NCBI GenBank assembly: GCA_022824685.1 | Contig: JAJDZJ010000188.1 | Span: 27,718-91,717, forward strand | Reading direction: 5' to 3' | Source: Caldilineaceae bacterium | Lineage (GTDB): Bacteria > Chloroflexota > Anaerolineae > Caldilineales > Caldilineaceae | Length of the DNA stretch: 64,000 nucleotides | Shown: positions 39,285 through 47,845 of the stretch, piece by piece | How the letters are laid out: each line of letters starts with the position of its first letter | Position numbering within the stretch: the first letter of the stretch is position 1 | Position numbers and translations under genes: made by a program | The notes under the pieces: generated by a model | Database searches by the model: none | The model's input: the letters and a program-made list of their open reading frames with translations, nothing else | What the model was told of the DNA's origin: nothing

Positions 39285-40085
39285 CTAGTGTCGTGAAACA
39301 CGGCCCTTAAGCGCCAGCAGAGCCATCGATAGGCTTACGACAACCACCACTGAAACGGACAGGATTCCCTTAAGAATCGCGTCTAACTCCCACCCTACGG
39401 TGATGATGGAGCGCAACGAGCCAAGCAGATAGGTAACGGGATTGTACTGGGCGACGGTTGACATCCAACCTGTCATTGCCTCGAGCGGAATGAACATCGG
39501 AGTCAAGAACATCATCGGGAGAAAGACCATAAAACTGGAGCTGACCGCAGCTGCATTCGCCGTTTTCAGAGCGATGGCATAGGAGAAACCTGCGAATCCG
39601 AGGCCCCAATAGGCAGCGAGGGCCACAAAGACGATGATGCCAGATACACCGGTCTCGAATCGGACCCCCACGGCGTAGCCCAGGACAAGGACGGGGACCG
39701 AAAGGGCAATTACCAGTGCGATGTCAGCAACCATCAGCCCAATCAGAAGCGCAAGCCGGCGAACCGGGGTCATCATCAAACGTTCGAAGTAGCCGCTACG
39801 AATATCCTCGACCAATGTTAACGCCCTGGAGAGCGGCCCGGTGACAGCCATGATGATGGCGACCGGGAGCTGAAAGGCCTTGTAGTCGAGATCGCCGCCT
39901 GCCTCCACGAAGTTCTGAAGCGCGCCCGTGTTGACGGTGAAGAAGAAGAGAGGGATGATGAACCCTGGAATCACGGCCTCGGGATCCCTCAAGACCGATC
40001 GAAGGGCCCTTCGCGCTATGGCAGAGACATCATTTGCAAAGCCCCCTGTCCTCGCTTGAACTTGGGCGAGTCCTGTTGCCGTCAT
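39285..40085 (-). CDS. ABC-2 type transporter permease (drug/daunorubicin exporter family)
   Basis: The 266-residue membrane protein has about six hydrophobic segments and the ABC-2 pattern of DrrB-like exporters: an N-terminal FANDVSAIARRALRSVLRDP, a FFTVNTGALQNF segment, and the ERLMMTPVRRLALLIGLMVAD loop followed by MFLTPMFIPLEAMTGW. Its ATG overlaps the end of the ATPase gene by 4 bases (ATGA), so it forms an exporter with it. The substrate is unknown. It is the last gene of a LuxR, protease, ABC cluster. Confidence 0.88.
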   Translation of the reverse strand: MTATGLAQVQARTGGFANDVSAIARRALRSVLRDPEAVIPGFIIPLFFFTVNTGALQNFVEAGGDLDYKAFQLPVAIIMAVTGPLSRALTLVEDIRSGYFERLMMTPVRRLALLIGLMVADIALVIALSVPVLVLGYAVGVRFETGVSGIIVFVALAAYWGLGFAGFSYAIALKTANAAAVSSSFMVFLPMMFLTPMFIPLEAMTGWMSTVAQYNPVTYLLGSLRSIITVGWELDAILKGILSVSVVVVVSLSMALLALKGRVSRH

Positions 40086-41056
40086 GTTATCTCTTCCTTT
40101 GAGATGTTCGCGTCCACCTCCAGGCGGGCGCCGGTATAGTGGAGGAAGACGTCGTCAAGCGTGGCAGTGCGCAGGACAATGTCCTCTACAAGTGCGCCGG
40201 ACTGGTCCAACGCGATTGCAACCGGACCAATCACCTTGGAACCCTGGTCTACGCTCAATGTGATTTCATTTCCGTACACTTCGACGCTTTCGACGCCGGG
40301 CACCTGCCCGCAGGCCCCGGCCGCGCCGCTCGTCTGTCCGTCAGTCCTGGCGACAATAATGTCGGAGCCGACTGAGCGCTTTAGTTCGGCGGGTGTGCCT
40401 TCGGCGACGATTCGCCCCTGGTTGATTATGCCAACCCGCCTGGCAAGATAATCGGCCTCTTCCAGGTACTGCGTCGTCATGAAAACTGTGACGCCCTTCT
40501 CTTCGTTTACTTGGCGTACCTCGTCCCAGAGTTCGACTCGACTGATTGGGTCCAGCCCTGTAGTGGGTTTGTCCAGAAACAGAATCTGTGGTTCGTGAAT
40601 CATAGCAACTGCCAAGTCGAGTTTTCGTTTCATTCCACCAGAGTAGGTACCGGTCAGCCTGTCCAAGGACTCTTCAATGTTGAGCAGGCCGGCCAGATGC
40701 TCGATCCGCTGGTTGATGATGGGCCCACCTAACCCGTAGAGGCGCGATTGGAGCTCCAATAGCTCCCGTCCCGTCTGCTTATCATCGAGAGCCGCTTCCT
40801 GGAGCGCTGCGCCGATTTTAAGCCTGACAGCGGTAGGTTCCGAGACGACGTCATGACCGGCCACCATGGCGGAACCGCTGGTAGGCAGCAGTAGCGTAGT
40901 CAGCATTCTGACAACTGAGGACTTTCCCGCGCCGTTCGGGCCAAGAAAGCCATAGATCTCACCGCTGGAAATCGCGAGGTTGACTGATTCCACTGCTTTG
41001 ACGGCGCCGAAACTGCGTGAGAGAGAGTCGGTTTGAATCGCAAATTCGTCCTTCAT
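40082..41056 (-). CDS. ABC transporter ATP-binding protein (DrrA-like) with altered Walker B
   Basis: The 324-residue ATPase has Walker A GPNGAGKS (residues 39-46), signature YSGGMKRKL (from 138) and the Q-loop. A DrrA-type C-terminal extension follows, with VDQGSKVIGPVAIALDQ and TLDDVFLHYTG. Walker B reads ILFLDKPTTGLDP: the catalytic glutamate after D162 is Lys (codon AAA at 40568-40570). A GAG or GAA to AAG/AAA change would explain this. Unless it is a sequence error, ATP hydrolysis should be strongly reduced. AGGAG lies about 12 bases before the ATG. Confidence 0.9.
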   Translation of the reverse strand: MKDEFAIQTDSLSRSFGAVKAVESVNLAISSGEIYGFLGPNGAGKSSVVRMLTTLLLPTSGSAMVAGHDVVSEPTAVRLKIGAALQEAALDDKQTGRELLELQSRLYGLGGPIINQRIEHLAGLLNIEESLDRLTGTYSGGMKRKLDLAVAMIHEPQILFLDKPTTGLDPISRVELWDEVRQVNEEKGVTVFMTTQYLEEADYLARRVGIINQGRIVAEGTPAELKRSVGSDIIVARTDGQTSGAAGACGQVPGVESVEVYGNEITLSVDQGSKVIGPVAIALDQSGALVEDIVLRTATLDDVFLHYTGARLEVDANISKEEIT

Positions 41057-41061
41057 TTCCG

Positions 41062-41961
41062 TTACCGCTCCTCTCCCAGTTCAATCTCGACCTTCAGTTC
41101 CTGCAGCGCGCCGCCGCGAATGAGCTGCAGATCTGTTGCTTTGCCGGTCAGATCGCTTCGCAGCACGACCGCAAGATCGTCAGGACTGAGGATCGAATCA
41201 CCGTCAAGTTTGACGAGGATGTCGCCGACCACCAGTCCCCCTCTTTCGGCAGGGCTTGCGGGCGCAACGGAGTTGAGGAGCACCCCAGTATCTTGTTCCA
41301 ATTCTTTGCGCATGTTAGGGGGCAGTTGAACGGTCTGAACGCCTACACCCAGGTAGCCCCGGCGAACAGTGCCATGTTTGAGTAAGGCGTCTACCGTTGG
41401 CTCGACGGTGGCGCGGGTCAGAGCGATGCCGCCATCGCGACTCAGAGCAGAGGTCGCCATGCCGACGACACGTCCGCCGGCGTCGATGACGGGGCCGCCC
41501 GAAAAGCCGGGGTACATGATCAGGTCGGCGCGCACGTAGTGGCTGATACTGCCTCCGCCATGGATTCGCCATTCCCCTCCCAAGGCGCTGAGAATGCCCA
41601 AAGAGGCCTGGACGCTTGATCCCGGCCGGCCAAGCGCGAATACCAGGGCGCCTACACGCAACTCTTCTTCTTGCGTCCATTCGATGGCGGCCAACGCTCC
41701 TCGTCCGACCCGTAATGCTGCTAGATCAGTGCCGGGATCCCGCCCGATCAGAGTCGCTTCCACCTGTTCGCCGCCGGGAAGACCGACTCGAATGTTCTCG
41801 GATCTGACCACGTGATTTGCGGTTACGATCACGCCGTCTGCGGACCAGACGATCCCACTTGCGGGAAGTCGGCGACGGCCGTTCACCTGCACGACGATCT
41901 GTCCTGCAGATTGGACGACAGAGGCCATTCCTTCAGTTAATGCTTTGAACTGTTCAGACAT
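41062..41961 (-). CDS. Trypsin-like serine protease with PDZ domain (HtrA/DegP-like)
   Basis: The 299-residue protein has a chymotrypsin-fold domain with the full triad: H50 in VTANHVV, D79 in DPGTDLAAL and S154 in YPGFSGGPVIDAGG. A C-terminal PDZ domain follows (RGYLGVGVQTVQLP, SPAERGGLVVGDILVKLDG). Unusually for HtrA proteins, no signal peptide or membrane anchor precedes the protease domain, so it may act in the cytoplasm or be exported by another route. The gene ends five bases before the ABC ATPase starts, so the two are almost certainly co-transcribed. Confidence 0.9.
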   Translation of the reverse strand: MSEQFKALTEGMASVVQSAGQIVVQVNGRRRLPASGIVWSADGVIVTANHVVRSENIRVGLPGGEQVEATLIGRDPGTDLAALRVGRGALAAIEWTQEEELRVGALVFALGRPGSSVQASLGILSALGGEWRIHGGGSISHYVRADLIMYPGFSGGPVIDAGGRVVGMATSALSRDGGIALTRATVEPTVDALLKHGTVRRGYLGVGVQTVQLPPNMRKELEQDTGVLLNSVAPASPAERGGLVVGDILVKLDGDSILSPDDLAVVLRSDLTGKATDLQLIRGGALQELKVEIELGEER

Positions 41962-42166
41962 TTTTCTCTCCGTTCCAAACTTTCCATTTGAAGCTACGCT
42001 ACGACAATCGTTTCCGTTGCTACATCTTCAATGGTAGTGCAGGTCATTCTTCATTACATCTGCAAAACTGGCAGGAGGAACCCGCCCATTCGGGTAGGTG
42101 GAAAGGAGATCGCAGTGATTGCACTCTTCGGGAATCGCGGAAGGGCTGCTAAGGGAAATGCAGACG

Positions 42167-42817
42167 TCAGAGGATGAGAAGCCCCAGCCTGGTTGCCTGA
42201 ACGACGGCTTCCGTACGACTGCTGACTCCTAGCTTGGAGAGGACTGACTGTACGTGGAATTTGGCAGTATTCTCGCTGATGCCCAGCCGAACACCTATGG
42301 CGCGATTCGTGAGGCCTTCGGCCAGCAAGGCCAACACTTCCCGTTCTCTTGGTGTGGGGGGATCAGGAATGGACTGCATCGAAGTGGGGGACGGCAAGTC
42401 TGTAGGCGTGTTCAGTGACGGGTCGGTAACCGACAAGCCTTCGGCGGCAGCGTAGAGAGCGGCACGCAACTGACGGGCCTTGACATTGCGGGAGAGTATC
42501 CCGGCTACGCCCATCCGGCGGGCAGTGCTGGGGCCCTCGCCGTCGGGTAGTATGGCGATGACCGGCAGACCGTCCTCAACCAGGTCTGTTATCATGTCAT
42601 AGACTCCATCGGAGTCAGCAGCCGGAAAGTCCCAACCCATATCCCAGAGCAGGACATTCGCGCTCCTGACCTTGTACTGCGTCAGTTGAGTTGGAGACTC
42701 AACAAGCACTTTGGCTATGGCCGGTTCCAGATCAAGAATGGATGCGAGGCCATGCCGGCTCAGGGGGTCTTCGGCAAGGAGAAAAACAGTTAACAGGTCC
42801 TCACTGTCCAATTGCAT
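42167..42817 (-). CDS. LuxR-family response-regulator-like transcription factor
   Basis: The 216-residue protein has an N-terminal receiver-like domain of about 125 residues (VFLLAEDPLSRHGLASIL; putative phospho-acceptor Asp in LLWDMGWD). A C-terminal LuxR HTH follows (TPREREVLALLAEGLTNRAI then GISENTAKFHVQSVLSKLG). The receiver is divergent: the usual switch Lys is not obvious. No sensor kinase is nearby. It lies 205 bases upstream of the protease-ABC genes on the same strand and is the likely regulator of that unit. Confidence 0.88.
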   Translation of the reverse strand: MQLDSEDLLTVFLLAEDPLSRHGLASILDLEPAIAKVLVESPTQLTQYKVRSANVLLWDMGWDFPAADSDGVYDMITDLVEDGLPVIAILPDGEGPSTARRMGVAGILSRNVKARQLRAALYAAAEGLSVTDPSLNTPTDLPSPTSMQSIPDPPTPREREVLALLAEGLTNRAIGVRLGISENTAKFHVQSVLSKLGVSSRTEAVVQATRLGLLIL

Positions 42818-42941
42818 AGGGTGAGTCTAACCGTTTTGAAATACCTTTTTCTGTGGGAACGCTATCAATTCAGCCATTTTTTTTAGCCTCCCGTCTCCTC
42901 ATACAGGCTACTTTTCTACCGGAATCGCATTCTGGCAACTC

Positions 42942-42990
42942 AAAAAAAGGCGAGGGGAAGAGAGGTATCCATCTTCCTCTCTTCCCCTCG
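42942..42990 (-). terminator. Strong intrinsic terminator of the sugar ABC operon
   Basis: On the minus strand a perfect 15-bp stem (arms at 42976-42990 and 42951-42965) with a 10-base loop is followed directly by CC and seven T. It begins about 30 bases after the stop of the substrate-binding protein gene. This is a textbook rho-independent terminator and also insulates the LuxR gene downstream. Confidence 0.92.
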
Positions 42991-43020
42991 TCATTCTATT
43001 GAAGGGCAGGGAACTGCGCC

Positions 43021-44383
43021 CTATCCTTCAACAATCGCTAATGTTTCCAGGACAGGGGCGGCTTCGGCGATAAGAGTGTCATTCACGTCGGCAAAGACAG
43101 CGTCGGCATCCTCGCCCAGCACGGTGACTCGCTCAAGTCCTTTGCCGATGATCTGGTCGCCGTTTGGCACCCAGACTCGTGCGCTATCTTGCGGGCGAGT
43201 CAGTTCCAGCTGGTCGACAGCCGTCTTGAACTGGGGGAACTCTTCGTAGTAGCTGGTCATTTCGGCGCTGGTGGCTGCGCTTCTGCGAACGGGCATGTAA
43301 CCGGTGCTCTTAGACCAGAAAACCGTGTTTTCCGGGTTGGAGACGTAGGCGATGTAGTCCATGGCTAAGGGCAGTTTGTCAGCATCGGTCGTGTTGAGAA
43401 TGCTCAGGCCGGCGCCCCCGGTGCAGCAACCGAAGTAGTCTTGTTCGGGCAGGAAGGCGGTGCCGAATTCGAATTCAGCGTTTTGGCGCAGGCCGCCCAT
43501 GCTGCCGGTCGAAGCCATCATCGAGGCGCTGAAGCCATTAAGGAAGTCCTCGCCAATGCTCTTGGAGGGACGGGCCCAGCCGTAGGAGTGGACTGTATCG
43601 TGGTAGAAGCGGCCAGCGGCGACCGTGTTGTCTTCGGTCATGCGCATGGTGAAGTCGGGGTTGCTGTATGCGCCGCCGAACTGCCAGGCAACGCCTTGGA
43701 AGAGCCATGCTATATAGCTCGCGCTGTCTGGGTGGACGAAGGCCGCCACTTCCGGCTCGTCGCCATCCGTTGAGACAAGGTCCGGCGCCCACTGATTGAA
43801 CTCATCCCACGTCTCAGGCCCGCGGGTCGGGAAGGCCGGCCGCATCAAACAGTTCTTTGTTGTAATAGAATAGGGGGGTGCTGCGGGCGAAGGGGATCCA
43901 CCAGTAAACGCCCTGCCGCAAGCCCTCTTCGATCAGGGGATCGTGGTAGTCGGTTACGTCTACATCTTGGGATTCAAGCAGGTCGTTGAGGGGCGCCAAG
44001 GTCTGGTTCAGATAGAATTTGAACCACCAGACGTCGCTCAGCAGGGCAACATCAGGGGCATCCTGCGCCTGCAGGGCGGCCGTGACCTTCTGCGCGGTCT
44101 CCTCATAGTTTCCCTGGACCTGGTAATCGACTTGCAGGTCCTGGTCGCCCATCTCTTCGTTGAACTTGTCGACCAGGGCCTGCTCCGCCTCACCGTTTCG
44201 CCCGGTATAGCTGCTCCAGAGAAGAAGCGTAACTGGCTCAGAGGCGGGACCCGCAGGGGATTCGTTCCCGGAAGCGGTAGTTGGGGCCGGAGCGCAGGCG
44301 GCCAGGGCAGCCATACCTACTCCGGCGCTCATCGCTTTGAGTAGTCCGCGCCGAGAGATTGTGCGATAGTCGTTCCTTGACAT
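43021..44383 (-). pseudogene. Sugar ABC transporter substrate-binding lipoprotein, frameshifted
   Basis: Two frames together encode one extracellular solute-binding protein (family 1) of about 450 residues. The first (44383-43814) starts with a twin-arginine signal ISRRGLLK and a lipobox ALAAC, then VTLLLWSSYTGRNGEAEQAL. It ends at FDAAGLPDPRA and a TGA. The second continues one base over as RGPETWDEFNQWAPDLV to the end at 43021. One extra base near the GGG/CCC run at about 43822-43832 explains the break. It may be a real inactivating mutation or a homopolymer error. GGAGA lies before ATG 44383. Two permease genes lie directly upstream. Confidence 0.85.
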
Positions 44384-44467
44384 TGGTATCTCCTGAGTGA
44401 TGATGGGATTGGTGACTCGAGAAAGGTCTTGCCATCAAGGGTTGAAAAATGGGCATGCAGAGGCCGG

Positions 44468-45412
44468 TCAGCCTTTGACGGCGCCGGCCGCGATTCCTTC
44501 CACGATGTACTTCTGGGCATATAGAAAGATGACCAGGACTGGTAACACGACAAGCACGGTGCCCGCCATGACAGGGCCCCAGGAAATGTAGCCCTCCTGA
44601 ACCATAAGCCAGCGAATGCCGATTGGCAGCACGTACCATTCCTCCCTATTGGTGATGATCAGCGGCCACAGGTAGTCGTTCCACTTGGACACGATACTGA
44701 GTAGCCCGAAAGAGATGATTGCGGGCTTTGCCAGTGGAATAACGACTGACCACATCGTCCGGAGGTGGTCGGCGCCGTCGACTTTGGCCGCATCAAGAAT
44801 CTCTTGCGGCAGGCTCATGTAGTACTGACGCAGGAGAAAGGTTCCGTAGGCGACTGAGGCACCGGGCAGAACGATTCCCTGGTAGGTGTTGGCCCAGCCC
44901 AGAACGCGTGCGACTGTCAGATAGTTCGGGAGTACGGTGACCTGGTTGGGAATCATCAGGGCGGCGAGCAGGATAAGAAAGACCCAGTCCCGTTTGGGGA
45001 AGCGCAGAAAGACAAAGGCATAGGCGGAGGTCACGCCGAAGAAGATCTCAAATCCGCTTCCGAAGAAAGTCGTGACAATTGTGTTTATGTAGAAATTTCC
45101 GAAGGGCACGGAAGTCCACGCATCGGCGAAGTTTTGAAGCGTTGGTTGCTGCGGCCACCACGTCGGAGGAAGCTGATAAATCTCATTATCAAATTTGAAC
45201 GCGCCGGTTGTCATCCAGTAGACCGGGAGACCGATCATCAGGAGTACGACAAGCATTCCGGCGTAGCCCAGGCTATCGGCGACACGGCTGCGGCGTTGCC
45301 CTACCCAGGAGATAGGCGCTGTGGATTGGCCGGCCTTGTCTTTGCGCCAGGCGGTACGACTCTGCCAGGAATGTTTGGGGCTATGTTGGGTCAACTTGGC
45401 GGTGTTTTCCAT
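44468..45412 (-). CDS. Carbohydrate ABC transporter permease (MalG/UgpE type)
   Basis: The 314-residue inner-membrane protein has six predicted transmembrane segments after a polar N-terminus of about 50 residues. The EAA loop is EILDAAKVDGADHLRTMWSV followed by VIPLAKP, as in MalG-like permeases. The C-terminal EGIAAGAVKG is typical. Its ATG is six bases after the stop of the upstream permease gene. It pairs with that protein to form the import channel. No ATPase gene is in the cluster, so a shared MsiK/UgpC-type ATPase elsewhere is likely. Confidence 0.92.
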   Translation of the reverse strand: MENTAKLTQHSPKHSWQSRTAWRKDKAGQSTAPISWVGQRRSRVADSLGYAGMLVVLLMIGLPVYWMTTGAFKFDNEIYQLPPTWWPQQPTLQNFADAWTSVPFGNFYINTIVTTFFGSGFEIFFGVTSAYAFVFLRFPKRDWVFLILLAALMIPNQVTVLPNYLTVARVLGWANTYQGIVLPGASVAYGTFLLRQYYMSLPQEILDAAKVDGADHLRTMWSVVIPLAKPAIISFGLLSIVSKWNDYLWPLIITNREEWYVLPIGIRWLMVQEGYISWGPVMAGTVLVVLPVLVIFLYAQKYIVEGIAAGAVKG

Positions 45413-45418
45413 TTTGAA

Positions 45419-46333
45419 TCAAGCGTAGTGAACGCGACGTTCGCTGAACCGCATCTGAACCAAGGTAATGGCGAACATACCCAGGAAAAGCACGACCGCG
45501 GAAACGGCGGCCCGACCAGCGCGAGTTGCTTTGAACGCCTCGTCGTAGAGATTGTAGATCAGGGTGGTGGTGGCATTGACCGGACCGCCTTCAGTCATCA
45601 CATGGATAATGTCGAAGGACTGGAAGCTGGCCAGCATTGTTGTAATGAAGAGGAAAAAGAAGATGGGGGAAAGTCCCGGTAGCGTGACAGCGCGAAATCT
45701 TCCCCAGGCGCCGGCGCCGTCCACCAAGGCGGCTTCATACAGTTCTCTTGGAATCGCCTGCAGACCAGCAAGGATTATTACGACCGCATAGCCCAGATTC
45801 TTCCAGACGTGGACGACGATTACGCCGGCCATAGCCCAACGTGTATCCAGGAGCCAGTTGGGCGAATCAAGGCCGACATAGTTGAGCAGAATGTCGAGGA
45901 GGCCATAGCGGGGGTCGAGGATGAAGAGCCAGACGATCCCCATCGCCGCGCCGCTCAACATGACCGGGCTGAAGACAACCGCTCTCACGCCGTCGCGCCA
46001 CAGGAGTGACCTGTTGAGCAGGAGCGCGACAGCAAGTCCCAGTCCGCAGATTAGGCCCACGGCGGAGACTGTAAACACGAAGGTGTTCCAGAGAACTAAG
46101 GCAAAGTCGTCCTGTGTGAAGAGATGAGTGAAGTTGTCGAGGCCCACCCAGACCTTTGGCCCCAGAAAGTCCCAACGGACCATGCTCAGGTAGCCGTTGT
46201 AAAGGAGAGGCCAATAGGTAAAGACTGAGAAGCGAAAGAGGTTGGGTCCGACTAGCAGGGCAAACAGCAGCCATTCTTTGCGTTCTGCCGAGGATACTCT
46301 CGTATTTGCCCGTCTGGTTGTTGTTCCTACCAC
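45419..46333 (-). CDS. Carbohydrate ABC transporter permease (MalF/UgpA type)
   Basis: The protein has six transmembrane segments, NFTHLFTQDDFALVLWNTFV in the periplasmic entry region, and the EAA loop ELYEAALVDGAGAWGRFRAV. DIIHVMTEGGPVNATTTLIY is the usual MalF/UgpA signature. The frame reaches back to TTG 46411, but GTG 46333 has GAAGGG at good spacing and gives a normal-length N-terminus, so it is preferred. A TTTACA-N17-TAACGT pair at 46424-46452 (minus strand) could be the operon promoter, which also fits the later start. Confidence 0.9.
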   Translation of the reverse strand: MVGTTTRRANTRVSSAERKEWLLFALLVGPNLFRFSVFTYWPLLYNGYLSMVRWDFLGPKVWVGLDNFTHLFTQDDFALVLWNTFVFTVSAVGLICGLGLAVALLLNRSLLWRDGVRAVVFSPVMLSGAAMGIVWLFILDPRYGLLDILLNYVGLDSPNWLLDTRWAMAGVIVVHVWKNLGYAVVIILAGLQAIPRELYEAALVDGAGAWGRFRAVTLPGLSPIFFFLFITTMLASFQSFDIIHVMTEGGPVNATTTLIYNLYDEAFKATRAGRAAVSAVVLFLGMFAITLVQMRFSERRVHYA

Positions 46334-46616
46334 GTTTCGTCCCTTCTTCAGGTTGAGCAGCCCAGTGTTTGCCACACGCGGCCGCTGCGCATTTAGCGCT
46401 ACTGACTGCAATGTAGCTTAGGGACGTTAAATTGTCGTTCAGGGCCTGTAAACGCGGGATAATAGCCGGCTAAAGAACGGTTAAGAGCCGGATCAGGGGC
46501 GAGCAAGCGGTCGAGAGTGGATTGCGCAGAGGAGAAAGGCAGCCACAGCGGTTCCGTGCTGGGACGCCAAGGATGACTAGGTTGTCCTCAGAATGATTCA
46601 GTGGGGGGCCGCCCGG

Positions 46617-47819
46617 TCAGGCGAGCCGGTGCAGTTCATCGAGAAGCCGGTCCGTTTGCTCTGGTCGGCCAACCGAAATGCGAATGCAGTTGTCGAGACC
46701 CGGCTTTTGGTAGTAGCGGACAAGAATGCCCCGCTGTTCGAGCGCGAGCTTCAGGGCGGCGGCGTCGCCGCTTCCCTCGACATTGAAGTTGTCTACGCGG
46801 CAGAGGATGAAGTTGGCGCTGGAGGGGTATGGCGTCAGGTAAGGCACTTCCTGAAGGGCGGGGAGGAGTCGATTTCGCTCGGCGAGAATCTTTTCAACAG
46901 TTGACAGCATCTCGTCGGCGTTTCGAAGGCTGGCGAGGCCTGCGACTGTGGCGGCAACATTGACGTTGTAGGGCTGCCTGAACTTCCAGATGACCGGCAT
47001 CATCCATTCGGGAAAGATGCCGTAGCCCAGCCTTAGGCCCGCGATTCCGGCGGACTTGGAAAACGTACGAATGATGACTAAATTGTCGTGATCCAGGACC
47101 CACGGAGCGCGGCTGGTTTCGACGGCAAACTCGACGTAGGCTTCGTCCAGGACCACAATCAGAGGAAGGTCCAAGAGGCGCCGCAGGTCTTTGTCCGGCA
47201 GCCAGTTTCCGGTCGGGTTGTTGGGTGAAGTGAGGAAGAGCAGCTTGGGGCGGGGCGACTCCTCGTCCTGCACAGCGGCAGTGACCAGATTACAGGTTGC
47301 GTCGACGTCAATGTGGTAGTCGTCAGTCCGCCAGACCTCCAGGACCTCGGCGCCGACCAATTTAGCGTCGAAACTGTACATGCCGAAGGTTGGTGGCGTG
47401 TTGATGATGGCGTCGCCGGGCCCCAGAAAGAGTCGGCAGAGATAGTCAAGGATTTCGTCGGTGCCGTGGCTGGGCAGGATCTGCTCAATTGGCACTGACG
47501 GTGGGGCAGCGCGAGCCTCCCCGGCATCTGCGTGGCGTGCGCCGGGCTGTATCTGCTCATTCCGCAGGTGGATTGCCAGGGCTTGCCGGAGCTCGTTCTG
47601 CTGAGGGTCCGGGTAGATGTGGTAGTAGGCGTACTCTGCCAGCGCCTCGACGACGGCAGGGTGCGGGCCGTAGGGATTTTCGTTTGCATCCAGCTTGATA
47701 ATTTCGCCGGCGGGAACGCCAAGCCGCTTGCTCAGGACTTCAAACGGTTGAATCGGCGTGTATTCTTCCAGGCCGGCAAGGTGCGGTTTGAGCAGCGACT
47801 GAAATGTGCTTGTTTGCAT
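46617..47819 (-). CDS. hisC: Histidinol-phosphate aminotransferase
   Basis: The 400-residue PLP enzyme of aminotransferase fold type I makes histidinol phosphate. Family marks are [13 protein letters not shown], the [11 protein letters not shown] segment, [17 protein letters not shown] sequence ([13 protein letters not shown]), the ADEAYVEF-like [10 protein letters not shown] and the PLP lysine in [17 protein letters not shown]. Residues about 88-111 form an insertion of about 24 residues relative to the usual LGVPPEQIL region. It follows hisD by 26 bases on the minus strand. Related aromatic aminotransferases are similar, but the hisD partner supports HisC. Confidence 0.92.
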   Translation of the reverse strand: MQTSTFQSLLKPHLAGLEEYTPIQPFEVLSKRLGVPAGEIIKLDANENPYGPHPAVVEALAEYAYYHIYPDPQQNELRQALAIHLRNEQIQPGARHADAGEARAAPPSVPIEQILPSHGTDEILDYLCRLFLGPGDAIINTPPTFGMYSFDAKLVGAEVLEVWRTDDYHIDVDATCNLVTAAVQDEESPRPKLLFLTSPNNPTGNWLPDKDLRRLLDLPLIVVLDEAYVEFAVETSRAPWVLDHDNLVIIRTFSKSAGIAGLRLGYGIFPEWMMPVIWKFRQPYNVNVAATVAGLASLRNADEMLSTVEKILAERNRLLPALQEVPYLTPYPSSANFILCRVDNFNVEGSGDAAALKLALEQRGILVRYYQKPGLDNCIRISVGRPEQTDRLLDELHRLA

Positions 47820-47845
47820 ACCAATGACTCGTTTTCTGTGGGGAT

